64,000 nt of DNA from Chamaelirium japonicum (Eukaryota; Streptophyta; Magnoliopsida; Liliales; Melanthiaceae). The position numbers and the translations under genes are program-made. Positions 1-13,478 of this stretch are shown here, piece after piece. The stretch is from contig OX393556.1 in NCBI GenBank assembly GCA_947650365.1, positions 80,356,579 to 80,420,578 on the forward strand, read 5' to 3'. The stretch's first letter is position 1. Every line of letters begins with the position of its first letter. Under the pieces are notes generated by a model, which searched no databases, was not told the DNA's origin, and worked only from the letters and a program-made list of their open reading frames with translations.

Positions 1-316
1 TCATCCGATCCATTCTAATTCATTCGCACGAATGTATCCATTCTAATTCATTCGTACGATCCATTCTAATTCATTCGTACGATCCATTCTAATTAATTCG
101 TAAGATCCATTCTAATTCATTCGTACGATCCATTCTAATTCATTCGTACGATCCATTCTAATTCATTCGCACGAATGTATCCATTCTAGTTCATTCGTAC
201 GATCCATTCTAATTCATTCGTACGATCCATTCTAAATCATTCGCACGATCCATTCTAATTCATTCGTACGATCCATTCTAATTCATTCATACGATCCATT
301 CTAATTCATTCGTACG
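1..316 (-). repeat. Satellite block 1 (R)
   Basis: R units cut by the left window edge, with 28-bp forms near 25-40 and 160-182. The end is an unclassified switch where CGTACG runs into TTAGAATGG, so part of a unit was lost at the join. Confidence 0.95.
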
Positions 317-485
317 TTAGAATGGATCGTAAGAATGAATTAGAATGGATCGTGTGAAAGAATTAGAATGGATCGTACGAATGAATTAGAATGGATCGTG
401 CGAATGAATTAGAATAGATCGTACGAATGAATTAGAATGGATCGTACGAAGGAATTAGAATCGATGGTACGAATGAATTAGAATG

Positions 486-1057
486 GATATATTCGTGCAA
501 ATGAATTAGAATGGATCGTATGAATGTATTAGAATGGATCGTATGAGTGAATTAGAATGGATAGTACGAATGAATTAGAATGGATTGTATGAATGAATTC
601 GAATGGATCGTACGAATGAATTAGAATGGATCATACGAATTAATTAGAATGGATCATACGAATGAATTAGAATGGATCGTATGAATGAATTAGAATGGAT
701 ACATTCGTGCGAATGAATTAGAATGGATACATTCGTGCGAATGAATTAGAATGGATTGTGCGAATGAATTAGAATGGGTCGTACGAATGAATTAGAATGG
801 ATCGTACGAATGAATTAGAATGGATATATTCGTGCAAATAAATTAGAATGGATCGTATGAATGTATTAGAATGGATCGTATGAGTGAATTAGAATGGATC
901 GTACGAATGAATTAGAATGGATTGTATGAATGAATTAGAATGGATCGTACGAATGAATTAGAATGGATCATACGAATTAATTAGAATGGATCATACGAAT
1001 GAATTAGAATGGATCGTACGAATGAATTAGAATGGATCGTACGAATTAATTAGAATG
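486..1057. repeat. 337-bp tandem duplication
   Basis: GATATATTCGTGCAAA at 486 and 823 and the GAATTAATTAG unit at 637 and 974 are both 337 bp apart, equal to 11 units of 23 bp and three of 28 bp. The right copy loses similarity near 1057. Confidence 0.85.
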
Positions 1058-1822
1058 GATACATTCGTGCGAATGAATTAGAATGGACTGTGCGAATGAA
1101 TAAGAACAGATCGTGCGAATGAATTAGAATGGATCGTACGAATGAATTAGAATGGATCGTGCGAATGAATTAGAATGGATCGTACGAATGAATTAGAATG
1201 GATATATTTGTGCGAATGAATTAGAATGGATCGTACGAATGAATTAGAATGGATCGTATGAATGAATTAGAATGGATCGTACGAATGAATTAGAATGGAT
1301 CGTGCAAATGAATTAGAATGGATCGTACGAATGAATTAGAATGGATCGTGTGAAAGAATTAGAATGGATCGTACGAATGAATTAGAATGGATCGTGCGAA
1401 TGAATTAGAATGGATCGTACGAATGAATTAGAATGGATACATTTGTGCGAATGAATTAGAATGGATCGTACGAATGAATTAGAATGGATCGTATGAATGA
1501 ATTAGAATGGATCGTACAAATGAATTAGAATGGATCGTGCGAATGAATTAGAATGGATCGTACGAATGAATTAGAATGGATCGTACGAATGAACTAGAAT
1601 GGATACATTCGTGCGAATGAATTAGAATGGATTGTACGAATGAATTAGAATGGATCTTACGAATGAATTAGAATGGATCGTACGAATGAATTAGAATGGA
1701 TCGTACGAATGAATTAGAATGGATACATTCGTGCGAATGAATTAGAATGGATCGGACGAATGAAGTAGAATGGATCGTACGAATGAATTAGAATGGATCG
1801 TACGAATGAATTAGAATGGATC

Positions 1823-2300
1823 GTACGAATAAATTAGAATGGATATATTCGTCCGAATGAATTAGAATGGATCATACGAATGAGTAAGAATGGATCGTAC
1901 GAATGAAATAGAATAGATTGTACGAATGAATTAGAATGGATCCTACGAATGAATTAGAATGGATCGTGTGAAAGAATTAGAATGGATTGTATGAATGAAT
2001 TAGAATGGATCGAATGAAAGAATTAGAATGGATCGTACGAATGAATTAGAATGGATCGTACGAATAAATTAGAATGGATACATTCGTCCGAATGAATTAG
2101 AATGGATCATACGAATGAGTAAGAATGGATCGTACGAATGAAATAGAATAGATTGTACGAATGAATTAGAATGGATCATACGAATGAGTAAGAATGGATC
2201 GTACGAATGAAATAGAATAGATTGTACGAATGAATTAGAATGGATCCTACGAATGAATTAGAATAGATCGTGTGAAAGAATTAGAATGGATTGTATGAAT
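1823..2300. repeat. 235-bp duplication with nested 69-bp duplication
   Basis: GTACGAATAAATTAG at 1823 and 2058 starts two copies 235 bp apart (nine 23-mers and one 28-mer). In the second copy the GAGTAAG/GAAATAG/GATTGTACG triplet is doubled, with GAGTAAG at 2117 and 2186, exactly 69 bp or three units. Confidence 0.85.
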
Positions 2301-2313
2301 GAATTAGAATGAA

Positions 2314-4177
2314 TTCGTATGATCCATTCGAATTCATTTGCACGATCCATTCTAATTCATTCATACGATCCATTCTAATTCATTCATACAATCCATTCTA
2401 ATTATTTTACACGATCCATTCTAATTCATTCGTAGGATCCATTCTAATTCATTCGTACAATCTATTCTATTTCATTCGTACGATCCATTCTTACTCACTC
2501 GTATGATCCATTCTAATTCATTCGGACGAATGTATCCATTCTAATTTATTCGTACGATCCATTCTAATTCACTCGTACGATCCATTCTAATTCATTCGTA
2601 CGATCCATTCTAATTCATTCATACGATCCATTCTAATTCATTCGTACGATCCATTCTAATTCATTCGCAGAAATGTATCCATTCTAATTCATTCGCACGA
2701 TCCATTCTAATTCATTCGTATGATCCATTCTAATTCATTCATACGATCCTATCTAATTCATTCGTACGATCCATTCTAATTCATTCGCACAAATGTATCC
2801 ATTCTAATTCATTCGTACGATCCATTCTAATTCATTCGCACGATCCATTCTAATTCATTCGTACGATCCATTCTAATTCATTCGCACGATCTGTTCTTAT
2901 TCATTCGCACAATCCATTCTAATTCATTCGCAAGAATGTATCCATTCTAATTTATTCGTACGATCCATTCTAATTCATTCGTACGATCCATTCTAATTCA
3001 TTCGTATGATCCATTTTAATTAATTCGTATGATCCATTTTAATTCATTCGTACGATCCATTCTAATTCATTCATACAATCCATTCTAATTAATTCGCACG
3101 AATGTATCCATTCCAATTAATTCGTACGATCCATTCTAATTCATTCGTATGATCTATTCTTATTCATTCGCATGATCCAGTCTAATTGATTCGCACGATC
3201 CATTCTAATTCATTCGCACGAATGTATCCATTCTAATTCAATCGTACGATACATTCAAATTCATTAATATGATCCATTCTAATTCATTCGTACGATCCAT
3301 TCTAATTCATATGCACAAAGGTATCCATTCTAATCCATTCATAGGATCCATTCTAATCCATTCGTACGATCCATTCTAATTCATTCGTACGATCCATTCT
3401 AATTTATTCGCTCGAATGTATCCATTCTAATTCATTCGTACGATCTATTCTAATCCATTCGTACGATCCATTCTAATTCATTCGCATGAATGTAACCATT
3501 CTAATTCATTCATTTGATCCATTCTAATTCATTCATACGATCCATTCTAATTCATTCGTCCGATCCATTCTAATTCATTCGCACGAATGTATCCATTCTA
3601 ATTCATTCGTACGATCAATTCTAATTCATTCGTACGATCCATTCTAATTCATTCGTAAGATCCATTCTAATTCATTCATACGATCCATTCTAATTCATTC
3701 GTACGATCCATTCTAATTCATTCGCACGAATGTATCCATTCTAGTTCATTCGTACGATCCATTCTAATTCATTCGTACGATCCATTCTAATTCATTCACA
3801 CGATCCATTCTAATTCATTCGTACGATCAATTCTAATTCATTCGCACGAATGTATCCATTCTAATTCATTCATACGATCCATTCTAATTCATTCGTACGA
3901 TCCATTCTAATTCACTCATACGATCCATTCTAATACATTCATACGATTCATTCTAATTCATTTGCACGAATATATCCATTCTAATTCATTCGTACGATCC
4001 ATTCTAATTCCTTCGTACGATCCATTCTAATTCATTCATACGATCTATTCTAATTCATTCGTACGATCCATTCTAATTCATTCGTACGATCCATTCTAAT
4101 TCCTTCGTACAATCCATTCTAATTCATTCGTACGATCCATTCTAATTCATTCGTACAATCTATTCTAATTCATTCGT
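2314..4177 (-). repeat. Satellite block 3 (R)
   Basis: R units with many CpG-decayed forms (CATACG, GTATG, ACAATCC). Carries the R marker CATATGCACAAAGG near 3308. Ends at the 14-bp perfect palindrome K5, CATTCGTACGAATG (4171-4184). Confidence 0.96.
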
Positions 4178-5992
4178 ACGAATGGATACATTCGTGTGAA
4201 TGAATTAGAATGGATCGTACGAATGAGTAAGAATGGATCGTACGAATGAAATAGAATGGATTGCACGAATGAATTAGAATAGATCGTACGAATGAATTAG
4301 AATGGATCGTGTGAAAGAATTAGAATGGATTGTATGAATGAATTAGAATGGATCGTATGAATGAATTAGAATGGATCGTACGAAGGAATTAGAATGGATC
4401 GTACGAATGAATTATAATGGATTGTACGAATGTATTAGAATAGATCGTACGAATGAATTAGAATGGATCGTACGAAGGAATTAGAATGGATTGTACGAAT
4501 GAATTAGAATGGATATATTCGTGTAAATGAATTAGAATGGATCGTATGAATGTATTAGAATGGATCGTATGAGTGAATTAGAATGGATCGTACGAATGAA
4601 TTAGAATGGATCGTATGAATGAATTAGAATGGATACATTCGTGTGAATGAATTAGAATGGATCGTATGAATGAATTAGAATAGATTTTGTGAATGAATTA
4701 GAACTGATCGTACGAATGAATTAGAATGGATACATTCGTGCGAATGAATTAGAATGGATTGTATGAATGAATTAGAATGGATCATACTAATGAATTTGAA
4801 TTGATCGTATGAGTGAATTAGAATGGATACGAAGGAATTAGAATGGATCGTACGAATGAATTAGAATGGATCGTACGAAGGAATTAGAATGGATATATTC
4901 GTGCAAATGAATTAGAATGGATCGTATGAATGTATTAGAATGGATCGTATGAGTGAATTAGAATGGATCGTACGAATGAATTAGAATGGATCGTACGAAG
5001 GAATTTGAATGGATTGTACGAATGAATTAGAATGGATATATTCGTGCAAATGAATTAGAATGGATCGTATGAATGTATTAGAATGGATCGTATGAGTGAA
5101 TTAGAATGGATCGTACGAATGAATTAGAATGGATCGTATGAATGAATTAGAATGGATACATTCGTGTGAATGAATTAGAATGGATCGTATGAATGAATTA
5201 GAATAGATTTTGTGAATGAATTAGAACTGATCGTACGAATTAATTAGAATGGATACATTCGTGCGAATGAATTAGAATGGATTGTATGAATGAATTAGAA
5301 TGGATCATACTAATGAATTAGAATTGATCGTATGAGTGAATTAGAATGGATACGAAGGAATTAGAATGGATCGTACGAATGAATTAGAATGGATCGTACG
5401 AAGGAATTAGAATGGATCGTACGAATGAATTAGAATAGATCGTACGAATGAATTAGAATGGATCGTACGAAGGAATTAGAATGGATCGTACGAATGAATT
5501 TGAATGGATCGTACGAATGAACTAGAATGGATACATTCGTGCGAATGAATTAGAATGGATCGTACAAATGAATTAGAATGGATCGTACGAATGAATTAGA
5601 ATGGATCTTACGAATGAATTAGAATGGATCGTACGATTGAATTAGAATGGATCGTACGAATGAATTAGAATGGATACATTCGTGCGAATGAATTAGAATG
5701 GATCGGACGAATAAATTAGAATGGATCGTACGAATGAATTAGAATGGATCGTACGAATAAATTAGAATGGATACATTCGTCTGAATGAATTAGAATGGAT
5801 CATACGAATGAGTAAGAATGGATCGTACAAATGTATTAGAATAGATTGTACGAATGAATTAGAATGGATCCTACGAATGAATTAGAATGGATCGTGTGAA
5901 AGAATTAGAATGGATTGTATGAGTGAATTAGAATGGATCGTATGAATGAATTAGAATGGATCGTGCGAATGAATTCGAATGGATCGTACGAA
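4178..5992 (+). repeat. Satellite block 4 (F)
   Basis: F units containing the 523-bp duplication and many GAAGGAATTAG variants. Its first units match those after 46058 and 56475. Ends at a J1 switch. Confidence 0.96.
4450..5410. repeat. 523-bp tandem duplication
   Basis: Markers recur at exactly 523 bp: GATATATTCGTG at 4512 and 5035, GATTTTGTG at 4683 and 5206, GGATACGAAGG at 4825 and 5348. The period equals 17 units of 23 bp, four of 28 bp and one 20-bp unit (the GGATACGAAGG form that lost CGT). Confidence 0.9.
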
Positions 5993-6444
5993 TTCATTCT
6001 AATTCATTCATATAATCCATTCTAATTCTTGCACACGATCTATTCTAATTCATTCGTAGGATCCATTCTAATTCATTTATACAATCCATTCTTACTCATT
6101 CGTATGATCCATTCTAATTCATTCGGACGAATGTATCCATTCTTATTTATTCGTACGATCCATTCTAATTCATTCGTACGATCCATTCTAATTCATTCGT
6201 AAGATCCATTCTAATTCATTCGTACGATCCATTCTAATTCATTCGTACGATCCATTCTAATTCATTCATACGATCTATTCTAATTCATTCATACAATCCA
6301 TTCTAATTCTTTCACACGATCCATTCTAATTCATTCGTACGATCCATTCTAATTCATTCGCACAATCCATTCTATTTCATTCGTACGATCCATTCTTACT
6401 CATTCGTATGATCCATTCTAATTCATTCGCACGAATGTATCCAT
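5993..6444 (-). repeat. Satellite block 5 (R)
   Basis: R units between J1 and a K6 switch. The last ten or so units match 46680-46861 with the same K6 join. Confidence 0.95.
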
Positions 6445-6883
6445 AATGGATCATAAGAATGAGTAAAAATGGATCGTACGAATGAAATAGAATAGATTGT
6501 GCGAATGAATTAAAATGGACCGTACGAATGAATTAGAATGGATACATTCGTGCGAATGAATTAGAATGGATCGGACGAATGAATTAGAATTGATCGTACG
6601 AATGAATTAGAATGGATCGTACGAATGAATTAGAATGGATCGTACGAATAAATTAGAATGGATACATTCGTCCGAATGAATTAGAATGGATCATACGAAT
6701 GAGTAAGAATGGATCATACGAATGAAATAGAATAGATTGTACGAATGAATTAGAATGGATCCTACGAATGAATTAGAATGGATCATGTGAAAGAATTAGA
6801 ATGGATTGTATAAATGAATTAGAATGGATCGTATGAATGAATTAGAATGGATCGTGCAAATGAATTCGAATGGATCGTACGAA
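6445..6883 (+). repeat. Satellite block 6 (F)
   Basis: F units matching 46862-47245 in variant order. Includes the GAGTAAG/GAAATAG pair twice. Ends at J1. Confidence 0.95.
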
Positions 6884-7450
6884 TTCATTCTAATTCATTC
6901 ATACAATCCATTCTAATTCTTTCACACGATCCATTCTAATTCATTCGTACGTTCCATTCTAATTCATTAGCACGATCCATGCTAATTCATTCGTTCGATC
7001 AATTCTAATTCATTAGCACGATCCATTCTAATTCATTCGTACGATCCATTCTAATTCATTCGCACGATCCATTCTAATTCATTCATACAATCCATTCTAA
7101 TTCTTTCACACGATCCATTCTAATTCATTCGTAGGATCCATTCTAATTCATTCGTACAATCTATTCTATTTCATTCGTACGATCCATTCTTACTCATTTG
7201 TATGATCCATTCTAATTCATTCGGACGAATGTATCCATTCTAATTTATTCGTACGATTCATTCTAATTCATTCGCACGATCCATTCTAATTCATTCGTAT
7301 GATCCATTCTAATTCATTCGTCCGATCCATTCTAATTCATTCGCACGAATGTATCCATTCTAATTCATTCGTACGGTCCATTCTAATTCATTCGCACAAT
7401 CCATTCTATTTCATTCGTACGATCCATTCTTACTCATTCGTATGATCCAT
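6884..7450 (-). repeat. Satellite block 7 (R)
   Basis: R units with TTAGCACGATC and TTCGTTCGATCAATTC markers typical of R sequence after J1. Ends at a K1 switch, just before copy A begins. Confidence 0.95.
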
Positions 7451-8336
7451 TATGGATACATTCGTGCGAATGAATTAGAATGGATCATACGAATGAGTAA
7501 GAATGGATCGTACGAATGAAATAGAATGGATTGTGTGAATGAATTAGAATGGATCGTACGAATGAATTAGAATGGATCGTGTGAAAGAATTAGAATGGAT
7601 TGTATGAATGAATTAGAATAGATCGTATGAATGAATTAGAATGGATCGTACAAATGAATTAGAATGGATCGTACGAATGAATTAGAATGGATCGTACGAA
7701 TGAATTTGAATGGATCTTACGAATGAATTAGAATGGATCGTACGAATGAATTAGAATGGATCGTACGAATAAATTAGAATGGATACCCGAATGAATTAGA
7801 ACTGATCATACGAATGAGTAAGAATGGATCGTGCGAATGAATTAGAATGGATCGTACGAATGAATTAGAATGGATACATTTGCGCGAATGAATTAGAATG
7901 GATCGTACGAATGAATTAGAATGGATCATATGAATGAATTAGAATGGATCGTACGAATGAATTAGAATGGATCGTGCGAATCAATTAGAATGGATCCTAT
8001 GAATGAATTAGAATGGATCGTGCGAATGAATTAGAATGGATACATTCGACCGAATGAATTAGAATGGATCATACGAATGAGTACGAATGGATCGTGCGAA
8101 TGAATTAGAATGGATCGTACGAATGAATTAGAATGGATATATTCGTGCAAATGAATTAGAATGGATCGTATGAATGGATTAGAATGGATCGTATGAGTGA
8201 ATTAGAATGGATCGTACAAATGAATTAGAATGGATCGTACGAATGAATTAGAATGGATCATATTAATGAATTAGAATGGATCGTACGAATGAAAGAGAAT
8301 GGATATTTTCGTGCAAATGAATTAGAATGGATCGTG
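7451..8336 (+). repeat. Satellite block 8 (F), start of copy A
   Basis: Matches 24729-25627, which has one extra 23-bp unit. Contains a short unit GGATACCCGAATG near 7783 shared with 25073. Ends at J3, palindrome GTGCAC. Confidence 0.95.
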
Positions 8337-8968
8337 CACGAATGTATCCATTCTAATTCATTCGTACGATCCATTCTGCACAAAGGTATCCATTCTAATC
8401 CATTCGTAAGATCCATTCTAATCCATTCGTACGATCCATTCTAATTCATTCGTACGATCCATTCTAATTCATTCGCTCGAATGTATCCATTCTAATCCAT
8501 TCGTACGATCCATTCTAATCCATTCGTACGATCCATTCTAATCCATTCGTACGATCCATTCTAATTCATTCGCTTGAATGTAACCATTCTAATTCATTCA
8601 TTTGATCCATTCTAATTCATTCGTACGATCCATTCTAATTCATTCGTCCGATCCATTCTAATTCATTCGCACGAATGTATCCATTCTAATTCATTCGTAC
8701 GATCCATTCTAATTCATTCGTACGATCCATTCTAATTCAATCGTAAGATCCATTCTAATTCATTCGTACGATCCATTCTAATTCATTCGTACGATCCCTT
8801 CTAATTCATTCGCACAATTGTATCCATTCTAGTTCATTCGTACGATCCATTCTAATTCATTCGTACGATCCATTCTAATTCATTCGCACGATACATTCTA
8901 ATTCATTCGTACGATCAATTCTAATTCATTCGCACGAATGTATCCATTCTAATTCATTCGTACGATCC
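8337..8968 (-). repeat. Satellite block 9 (R)
   Basis: Same length (632 bp) as 25628-26259 in copy B. A truncated marker CTGCACAAAGG lies near 8377. The second half is also found at 53060-53457. Ends at a K3 switch with CCTC in place of CCTG. Confidence 0.95.
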
Positions 8969-10747
8969 TCAATTAGAATGGATCGTACGAATGAATTAGA
9001 ATGGATACCTTTGTGCATATGAATTAGAATGGATCGTACGAAAGAATTAGAATGGATCATATTAATGAATCAGAATGGATCGTACGAATGAATTAGAATG
9101 GATACATTCGTGTCAATGAATTAGAATGGATCGTACGAATGAATTAGAATGGATCATACGAATGAACTAGAATGGATACATTCGTGCGAATGAATTAGAA
9201 TGGATCGTACGAATGAATTAGAATGGATCGTACGAATGAATTAGAATGGATCTTACGAATGAATTAGAATGGATCGTACGAATGAATTAGAATGGATCGT
9301 ACGAATGAATTAGAATGGATCATATTGATGAATTAGAATGGATCGTACGAATGAATTAGAATGGATACATTCGTGCGAATGAATTAGAATGGATGGGACG
9401 AATGAATTAGAATGGATCGTACGAATGAATTAGAATGGATCAAATGAATGAATTAGAATGGTTACATTCATGCGAAAGAATTAGAATGGATCGTACGAAT
9501 GGATTAGAATGGATCGTACGAATGGATTAGAATGGATACATTCGAGCGAATGAATTAGAATGGATCGTACGAATGAATTAGAATGGATCGTACGAATGGA
9601 TTAGAATGGATCCTACGAATGGATTAGAATGGATACATTCGAGCGAATGAATTAGAATGGATCGTACGAATGAATTAGAATGGATCGTACGAATGGATTA
9701 GAATGGATCCAACGAATGGATTAGAATGGATACCTTTGTGCATATGAATTAGAATGGATCGTACGAATGAATTAGAATGGATCATATTAATGAATTAGAA
9801 TGGATCGTACGAATGAATTAGAATGGATACATTCGTGCGAATGAATTAGAATGGATCGTGCGAATCAATTAGACTGGATCGTGCGAATGAATAAGAATAG
9901 ATCATACGAATGAATTAGAATGGATCGTACGAATTAATTAGAATGGATACATTCGTGCGAATGAATTAGAATGGATTGTATGAATGAATTAGAATGGATC
10001 GTACGAATGAATTAGAATGGATCATACGAATTAATTAGAATGGATCATACGAATGAATTAGAATGGATCGTACGAATGAATTAGAATGGATCGTACGAAT
10101 GAATTAGAATGGTTACATTCGTGTGAATGAATTAGAATGGATCGTATGAATGAATTAGAATAGATTTTGTGAATGAATTAGAACTGATATTACGAATGAA
10201 TTAGAATGGATACATTCTTGCGAATGAATTAGAATAGATTGTATGAATGAATTAGAATGGATCGTACGAATGAATTAGAATGGATCGTATGAGTGAATTA
10301 GAATGGATACGAAGGAATTAGAATGGATCGTACGAATGAATTAGAATGGATCGTACGAAGGAATTAGAATGGATCGTACGAATGAATTAGAATGGATCGT
10401 ACGAATGAATTAGAATAGATCGTACGAATGAATTAGAATGGATCGTACGAAGGAATTAGAATGGATCGTACGAATGAATTAGAATGGATCGTACGAATGA
10501 ACTAGAATGGATACATTCGTGCGAATGAATTAGAATGGATCGTACGAATAAATTAGAATGGATCGTACGAATGAATTAGAATGGATCTTACGAATGAATT
10601 AGAATGGATCGTACGAATGAATTAGAATGGATCGTACGAATGAATTAGAATGGATCGTATGAATGAATTAGAATGGATCGTACGAATGAGTGAGAATGGA
10701 TCGTACGAATGAATTAGAATGGATCGTACGAATGAAATAGAATGGAT
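8969..10747 (+). repeat. Satellite block 10 (F)
   Basis: Counterpart of 26260-27918. A is 120 bp longer (four 23-mers and one 28-mer). Holds F markers ACCTTTGTGCATATG near 9006 and 9728, and the CAAATGAATG plus GGTTACATTCATGCG pair near 9441. Ends at J6. Confidence 0.95.
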
Positions 10748-10806
10748 TCGCACGAATGTATCCATTCTAATTCATTCGTACGATCCATTCTAATTCACTA
10801 GCACGA
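10748..10806 (-). repeat. Satellite block 11 (R), 59-bp inverted island
   Basis: Only about 2.5 R units between two long F blocks. It looks identical by eye to 27919-27977. Enters by J6 and leaves by K4 (GCACGATCGTACG). Confidence 0.95.
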
Positions 10807-12663
10807 TCGTACGAATTAATTAGAATGGATCGTGCGAATGAATTAGAATAGATCGTGCGAATGAATTAGAATGGATATATTCGTGCAAATGAATTAGAAT
10901 GGATCGTACGAATGAATTAGAATGGATCGTTTAAGTGAATTAGAATGGATACGAAGGAATTAGAATGGATCGTACGAAGGAATTAGAATGGATCATACGA
11001 ATGAAATAGAATGGATCGTACGAAGGAATTAGAATGGATCGTACGAATGAGTAAGAATGGATCGTACGAATGAAAAAGAATGGATTGTGCGAATGAATTA
11101 GAATGGATCGTACGAATGAATTAGAATAGATACATTCGTGCGAATAAATTAGAATGGATCATACGAATGAGTAAGAATGGATCGTACGAATGAAATAGAA
11201 TGGATTATACAAATGAATTAGAATGGATACATTCGTGTTAATGAATTAGAATGGATCGTATGTACGAATGAATTAGAATGGATACATTCGTGCGAATGAA
11301 TTAGAATGGATCGTACAAATGATTTAGAATGGATCGTGCGAATGAATTAGAATGGATCGTATGAATGAATTAGAATGGATCGTACGAATGAACTAGAATG
11401 GATACATTCGTGCATGCATCGTACGAATGAATTAGAATGGATCGTACGAATGAATTAGAATGGATCATACGAATGAATTAGAATGGATACATTCGTGCGA
11501 ATGAATTAGAATGGATACATTCGTGCGAAATAATTAGAATGGATTGTATGAATGAATTAGAATGGATCGTATGAATGAATTAGAATGGATCGTGCGAATG
11601 AATTCGAATGGATCGTATGAATGAACTAGAATGGATACATTTGTGCGAATGAATTAGAACTAGAATGGATCGTGCGAATGAATTCGAATGGATCGCATGA
11701 TCCATTCGAATAGAATGGATCGTATGAATGAATTAGAATGGATCGGGCGAATGAATTAGAATGGATTGTAGGAATGAATTAGAATGGATCGTATGAATGA
11801 ATTAGAATGGATCGTATGAATGAATTAGAATGGATCATGCGAATGAATTAGAATGGATCGTACGAATGAATTAGAATGGATCGTACGAATGAATTAGTAT
11901 GGATCATACGAATGAATTAGAATGGATCATACGAATGAGTAAGAGTGGAACGTACGAATGAAATAGAATGGATTGTACGAATGAATTAGAATGGATACAT
12001 TCGTGCGAATGAATTAGAATGGATCGTACGAATGGCTTAGAATGGATCATACGAATGAATTAGAATGGATCGTACGAATGAATTAGAATGCATCGTACGA
12101 AAGAATTAGAATGGATATATTCGTGCGAATGAATTAGAATGGATCGTACGAATGAATTAGACTGGATCGTACGAATGAATTTGAATGGATACATTTGTGC
12201 GAATGAATCTAAATGGATTGTATGAATGAATTACAATGGATCGTACGAATGAATTAGAATGGATCGTACGAATGAATTAGAATAGCTCATACGAATGAAT
12301 TAGAATGAATCATATGAATGAATTAGAATGGTTACATTCGTGCGAATGAATTAGAATAGATCGTACGAATGAATTAGAATGGATCGTACGAATAAATTAG
12401 AATGGATCGTGGGAATGAATTAGAATGGATCGTACGAATGAATTAGAATGGATCCACCGAATGAGTTAGAATGGATCATACGAATGAATTAGAATGGATT
12501 GTACGAATGAATTAGAATGGATTGTGCGAATGAATTAGAATGGATCGTATGAATGAATAAGAATGGATCATACGAATGAATTAGAATGAATCGTGCGAAT
12601 GAATTAGCATGGATCGTACGAATGTATTAGAATGGATCGTACGAATGAATTAGAATGAATCGT
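10807..12663 (+). repeat. Satellite block 12 (F)
   Basis: Counterpart of 27978-29765 (A is 69 bp, three units, longer) and of 48735-49738. Contains the GCAT hairpin, GAATAGCTCATACG near 12281 and GATCCACCGAATGAG near 12451. Ends at J4. Confidence 0.95.
11682..11711. repeat. Perfect 13-bp hairpin with GCAT loop
   Basis: Left arm ATTCGAATGGATC, loop GCAT, right arm its exact reverse complement, followed by TAGAATGG so that F orientation resumes at once. It is a one-unit inversion inside an F block. Confidence 0.95.
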
Positions 12664-13478
12664 ACGATCCATTCTAATTCATTCGTACGATCCATTCTAA
12701 TTCATTCGCACGAATGTATCCATTCTAGTTCATTCGTACGATCCTTCTAGTTCATTCGTACGATCCATTCTAATTCATTCGTACGATCCATTCTAATTCA
12801 TTCGTATGATCCATTCTAATTAATTCGTATGATCCATTCTAATTCATTCGTACGATCCATTCTAATTCTTTCATACAATCCATTCTAATTCATTCGCACG
12901 AATGTATCCATTTTAATTAATTCGTACGATCCATTCTAATTCATTCGTATGATCCATTCTTATTCATTCGCACGATCCAGTCTAATGGATTCGCACGATC
13001 CATTCAAATTCATTCGCACGAATGTATCCGTTCTAATTCATTCGTACGATCCATTCTAATTCATTAATATGATCCATTCTAATTCATTCGCACGATCCAT
13101 TCTAATTCATTCGTACGATCCCTTCTAATTCATTCGTACGATCCATTCTAATTCATTCGCACGATCCATTCTAATTCATTCGTACAATCTATTCTATTTC
13201 ATTCGTACGATCCATTCTTACTCATTCGTATGATCCAATCTAATTCATTCGGACGAATGTATCCATTCTATTTTATTCGTACGATCCATTCTAATTCATT
13301 CGTACGATCCATTCTAATTCATTCGTACGATCCATTCTAATTCATTCGTCCGATCCATTCTAATTCATTCGCACGAATGTATCCATTCTAATTCATTCGT
13401 ACGGTCCATTCTAATTCATTCGCACAATCCATTCTATTTTATTCGTACGATCCATTCTTACTCATTCGTATGATCCAT
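12664..13478 (-). repeat. Satellite block 13 (R)
   Basis: Counterpart of 29766-30558 and 49739-50554. AGTCTAATGGATTCG near 12977 marks the group. A unit lacking CAT (GATCCTTCTAG) lies near 12741. Ends at K1. Confidence 0.95.

Larger units (their letters stand above)
317..2313 (+). repeat. Satellite block 2 (F)
   Basis: About 2 kb of F units holding the 337-, 235- and 69-bp duplications. GATAC/TATTTGTGCG units at 1201 and 1436 are again 235 bp apart. Ends at a J2 switch. Confidence 0.96.

Noticed and set aside
5988..6000. EcoRI-like GAATTC at F-to-R switches as a cloning or ligation artefact
   Set aside because: GAATTC also arises inside blocks from a single T-to-C change (GAATTCGAATGG). The junction flanks are shared among copies and have decayed to GAGTTC or AAATTC, which fits genomic inheritance better than cloning. 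Other junctions have different palindromes.
8253..8444. 63-codon open reading frame as a small gene
   Set aside because: It is made wholly of repeat units, crosses an orientation switch, has no distinct composition, and its amino-acid pattern is the repeat translated. No promoter or start context sets it apart.
10748..10806. Transposon footprint
   Set aside because: The island is ordinary R satellite with no target-site duplication or terminal repeats apart from the array's own palindromes.
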